A DNA stretch of 15,548 nt from Chloroflexota bacterium (GTDB lineage Bacteria; Chloroflexota; Dehalococcoidia; Bin125). The DNA lies in NCBI GenBank assembly GCA_026707335.1, contig JAPOXB010000169.1, forward strand, positions 1 through 15,548, in the 5' to 3' direction. Each line of letters opens with the position of its first letter. The stretch's first letter is position 1. Below the pieces are notes generated by a model. It was not told where the DNA came from and ran no database searches. It saw only the letters and a program-made list of their open reading frames with translations. The position numbers were made by a program, and so were the translations under genes. Positions 13,184 through 15,548 of this stretch are shown in pieces.

Positions 13184-14548
13184 TTGCCGTCGCCGCCGCC
13201 CGGAGGATCGCCGCACCCGTACATCCCGGCCACCGAGGCCGACCGGGCCCGGATGCTGGAGCGGGTCGGCGCGCCCGACGTGGCGGCGCTCTTCGCCGAT
13301 CTGCCGGCCGCCCTGCGCGACCGGGCGATCGATCTGCCGCCCGCGCTCTCGGAACCCGAGTTGATCGCGCTGCTCGAGGAGCGCGCAGCCGCCAACGCCG
13401 CGCCGGCGCGGCCCGACTTCCGCGGGGCGGGCGCCTACCGGCGCTCCATCCCGGCCATCGCCGCGCACCTCAGCGGGCGCTCCGAGTTCGTCACCTCCTA
13501 CACGCCGTACCAGCCCGAGATCAGCCAGGGCACGCTGCAGGCCGGCTTCGAGTACCAATCGGTGGTGTGCGAACTGACCGGCATGGAGGTCTCGAACGTG
13601 GGCCTCTACGACGTCGGCAGCGCGACCGCCGAGGCCTGCCTGCTGGCCGCGCGCGCGACCGGACGGAGCGCCGTCGCGCTGCTGGAACCGATCCACCCCG
13701 GCACGGCCGCGGTGGTGCGCACCTATTCATATGGCGCCGGACTGCGCGTCGACGTCGTGGCGTCGGCGGCGGCGGTGAGCGAGGAGCACGCCTGCCTCGT
13801 CGCGCAGCAGCCCGACTACCTGGGCGCCATCGCCGACCTGGAGCCGCTCGCCGCCGCGGCGCACGACGCCGGGGCGCTCTTCGTGACGGTCGCCGACCCG
13901 TTCGCGCTGGGGCTGCTGCGCGCCCCCGGCGACGCCGGGGCCGACATCGTCACGGGCGAGGGGCGCGACCTGGCCGGGGCGCCCGCCTTCGGGGGGCCGT
14001 CGCTGGGGCTGTTCGCGGCGCGACGGGCGCACATGCGGCAGATGCCCGGCCGCATCGTCGGTCGCACGAAGGAGCTGCACGCGCCGGCCGAGGGCGAGCC
14101 GCGCACCGGCTACGTGCTGACGCTGCAGGCGCGCGAGCAGTTCATCCGCCGCGAGCGGGCGACCTCGAACGTCTCGACGGCGCAGGCGCTGATCGCGCTG
14201 GCCTTCACGATCGCGGTGCAGGCGCTCGGGCCGCGCGGGCTGCGCGAGGCCGCCACGCTCTGCTACCAGCGCGCGCACGACGCCGCCGCGCGCATCGCGG
14301 CGCTGCCCGGCTATGCGACCCCCGATCGGGGGCCGTGGTTCCAGGAATTCCCCGTGCGGGGGCCGATGCCGGCGTCGGACCTCGCCGCCGCGCTGGCGGC
14401 ACGGGGCATCGGGGCCGGCGTCGACGTCTCGGCGCGGCGCGAGCCGGAGGCGCGCGACGCCCTGCTCTTCGCGGTGACCGAGGCGACGCCCGCCGCCCAC
14501 GTCGATGCGCTGGTCGCGGCGCTGGCGGAGATCGGGAGCGGGTCGTGA
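13184..14548 (+). CDS. gcvPA: glycine dehydrogenase (decarboxylating) subunit 1
   Basis: A 454-residue N-terminal half of the split P protein. With subunit 2 it makes the heterotetramer that decarboxylates glycine and loads the aminomethyl group on the H protein. The family order is visible: YIPATEADRARMLERVG, LFADLPAALRD, the FVTSYTPYQPEISQGTLQ region at about residues 103-120 (wholly conserved), EVSNVGLYDVGSATAEA, VADPFALGLL, GADIVTGEGRDL, FGGPSLGLFA, RQMPGRIVG and LTLQAREQFIRRERATSN. Two usual residues differ: REQHIRRE reads REQFIRRE, and NICTNQAL reads NVSTAQAL. The start is a TTG at 13184, chosen because GGAGAG lies 6 nt upstream and the protein then has the normal N-terminus. Subunit 2 overlaps its stop by GTGA. 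Confidence 0.94.
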   Translation: MPSPPPGGSPHPYIPATEADRARMLERVGAPDVAALFADLPAALRDRAIDLPPALSEPELIALLEERAAANAAPARPDFRGAGAYRRSIPAIAAHLSGRSEFVTSYTPYQPEISQGTLQAGFEYQSVVCELTGMEVSNVGLYDVGSATAEACLLAARATGRSAVALLEPIHPGTAAVVRTYSYGAGLRVDVVASAAAVSEEHACLVAQQPDYLGAIADLEPLAAAAHDAGALFVTVADPFALGLLRAPGDAGADIVTGEGRDLAGAPAFGGPSLGLFAARRAHMRQMPGRIVGRTKELHAPAEGEPRTGYVLTLQAREQFIRRERATSNVSTAQALIALAFTIAVQALGPRGLREAATLCYQRAHDAAARIAALPGYATPDRGPWFQEFPVRGPMPASDLAAALAARGIGAGVDVSARREPEARDALLFAVTEATPAAHVDALVAALAEIGSGS

Positions 14549-15548
14549 GCGGGCCGCGGCCCCCGGTGGAGGACTTCGGCGCGCGCCTCAGCTTCGACCG
14601 GGGCGAGCCGGGACGCCGCGCGGTCGACGTGCCGCCCTGGCGCGGGGCCGAGACGCCCCTGCCCGACGCCCGCCTGCTGCGCGACTCGCTGCGCCTGCCG
14701 GAGTTGAGCCAGGGCGAGCTGGTGCGCTACTACACGGCGCTGTCGGCGCGGAACTACGGCATCGACTCGGGCACGTACCCGCTGGGCTCCTGCACGATGA
14801 AGTACAACCCGAAGGTCGACGACCTGGTGGCGTCGCTGCCGGGCTTCGCGGGGGCGCATCCGCAGGCCCCGGCCGAGGAGGCGCAGGGCACGCTGCGCAC
14901 GCTGCTCGAGTTGCGCCGCGCGCTGGGCGAGATCACGGGGCTGCCGGCCGTCAGCCTGGCCCCGGCCGCCGGCGCGCAGGGCGAGCTGGCCGGCGTGCTG
15001 ATGATCACGCGCGCGCTGGAGGACCGCGGAGAACTGGCAACGCGGCGCCGCATCCTCGTGCCCGACTCGGCGCACGGCACGAACCCGGCCACGGCGGCGA
15101 TGGCCGGCTACACGGTCACGCACGTCCCGACCGCCGCCGACGGCTCGCTCGACCGCGCGATCATCGAGCAGGAGCTGGACGAGACGGTCGCGGCCGTGAT
15201 GGTGACCGTGCCGAACACGCTGGGGCTGTGGGAGCGCGGCATCGAGGAGATCGCGGCGCTGATCCACGACGCCGGCGCCTACCTGTACGGCGACGGCGCC
15301 AACCTCAACGCGATCGTCGGCCGCGTGCGCTACGGCGACCTGGGCTTCGACGTCGTGCACCTGAACCTGCACAAGACCTTTAGCACGCCGCACGGCGGCG
15401 GCGGCCCGGGCGCGGGCCCGGTCTGCTGCACGCCCGCGCTGGCGCCCTACCTGCCCACGCCCGTGGTCGAGGAGGACGACGAGGGCGTCGTGCGGCTGGC
15501 GGCGCCGGAGCGCAGCATCGGGCGCTTGCAGCAGTTCCACGGCAACGT
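14545..15548 (+). CDS. gcvPB: glycine dehydrogenase (decarboxylating) subunit 2, cut by the right edge
   Basis: The PLP-binding half of the split P protein; about 334 of roughly 480-500 residues are visible. Sequence marks are clear: RYYTALSARNYGIDSGTYPLG followed by SCTMKYNPK, ending in the conserved AGYTV region after DSAHGTNPATAAMAG, then VTVPNTLGLWE, YGDGANLNAI and the PLP site LNLHKTFSTPHGGGGPG with Lys277 (codon 15373-15375) forming the Schiff base. The GTG at 14545 overlaps the gcvPA stop (GTGA), with GGGAGCGGG upstream. The frame stays open to the last base and the remaining C-terminus lies outside the window. No sign of damage. Confidence 0.95.
   Translation, partial: MSGPRPPVEDFGARLSFDRGEPGRRAVDVPPWRGAETPLPDARLLRDSLRLPELSQGELVRYYTALSARNYGIDSGTYPLGSCTMKYNPKVDDLVASLPGFAGAHPQAPAEEAQGTLRTLLELRRALGEITGLPAVSLAPAAGAQGELAGVLMITRALEDRGELATRRRILVPDSAHGTNPATAAMAGYTVTHVPTAADGSLDRAIIEQELDETVAAVMVTVPNTLGLWERGIEEIAALIHDAGAYLYGDGANLNAIVGRVRYGDLGFDVVHLNLHKTFSTPHGGGGPGAGPVCCTPALAPYLPTPVVEEDDEGVVRLAAPERSIGRLQQFHGN

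Overview
The window is a high-GC bacterial chromosome segment. Three features lean towards Chloroflexota (or another deep-branching high-GC lineage): a two-subunit glycine decarboxylase (gcvPA/gcvPB), lipoproteins alongside GTG/TTG starts and leaderless-looking promoters, and the presence of Uma2, HicAB and DUF262 families. The sequence alone cannot fix the taxon. No rRNA, tRNA, CRISPR, transposase or phage gene is visible, and no gene-free stretch exceeds about 205 bp.

Positions 1-3900, surface and stress genes. The 5' part of a HigB-type toxin gene runs off the left edge. Its promoter is a near-consensus sigma-70 site wrapped round a perfect inverted repeat. Behind it on the same strand lie a VOC/glyoxalase-fold protein and a lipoprotein made of three tandem Cache domains. 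Divergent from the lipoprotein is a membrane-anchored or secreted protein with two FxLYD-like beta domains separated by Gly/Glu/Ser-rich linkers, followed by a GC-rich hairpin and a small LiaF-C-like protein.

Positions 3950-7540, defence and toxin-antitoxin patch. A lower-GC DUF262-HNH (GmrSD-like) gene carries an extra, unassigned C-terminal domain. A DUF1801 protein follows and ends against an E. coli-type HicB antitoxin, the two stop codons sharing one CTAG. The expected HicA toxin of that HicB is reduced to a possible C-terminal stub. An intact, unrelated HicB-HicA pair sits immediately beside it on the other strand.

Positions 7540-11600, small orphan enzymes and a transporter. YCII and DUF1330 genes share a strand and are probably co-transcribed. 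An NCS2-type nucleobase permease lacks the usual family signatures and carries a roughly 135-residue soluble tail resembling a degenerate GHKL/RsbW-like domain. Divergent from it are an SRPBCC/AHSA1 protein and a Uma2 protein with a catalytic-position Asp changed to Tyr.

Positions 11650-15548, the glycine cleavage operon gcvT-gcvH-gcvPA-gcvPB. It is tightly packed (overlaps of 4 bp, a gap of 2 bp, an overlap of 4 bp) and is cut by the right edge. T, H and P proteins are all present; the L protein (lpd) is not in view. gcvT has no Shine-Dalgarno site and may be leaderless.
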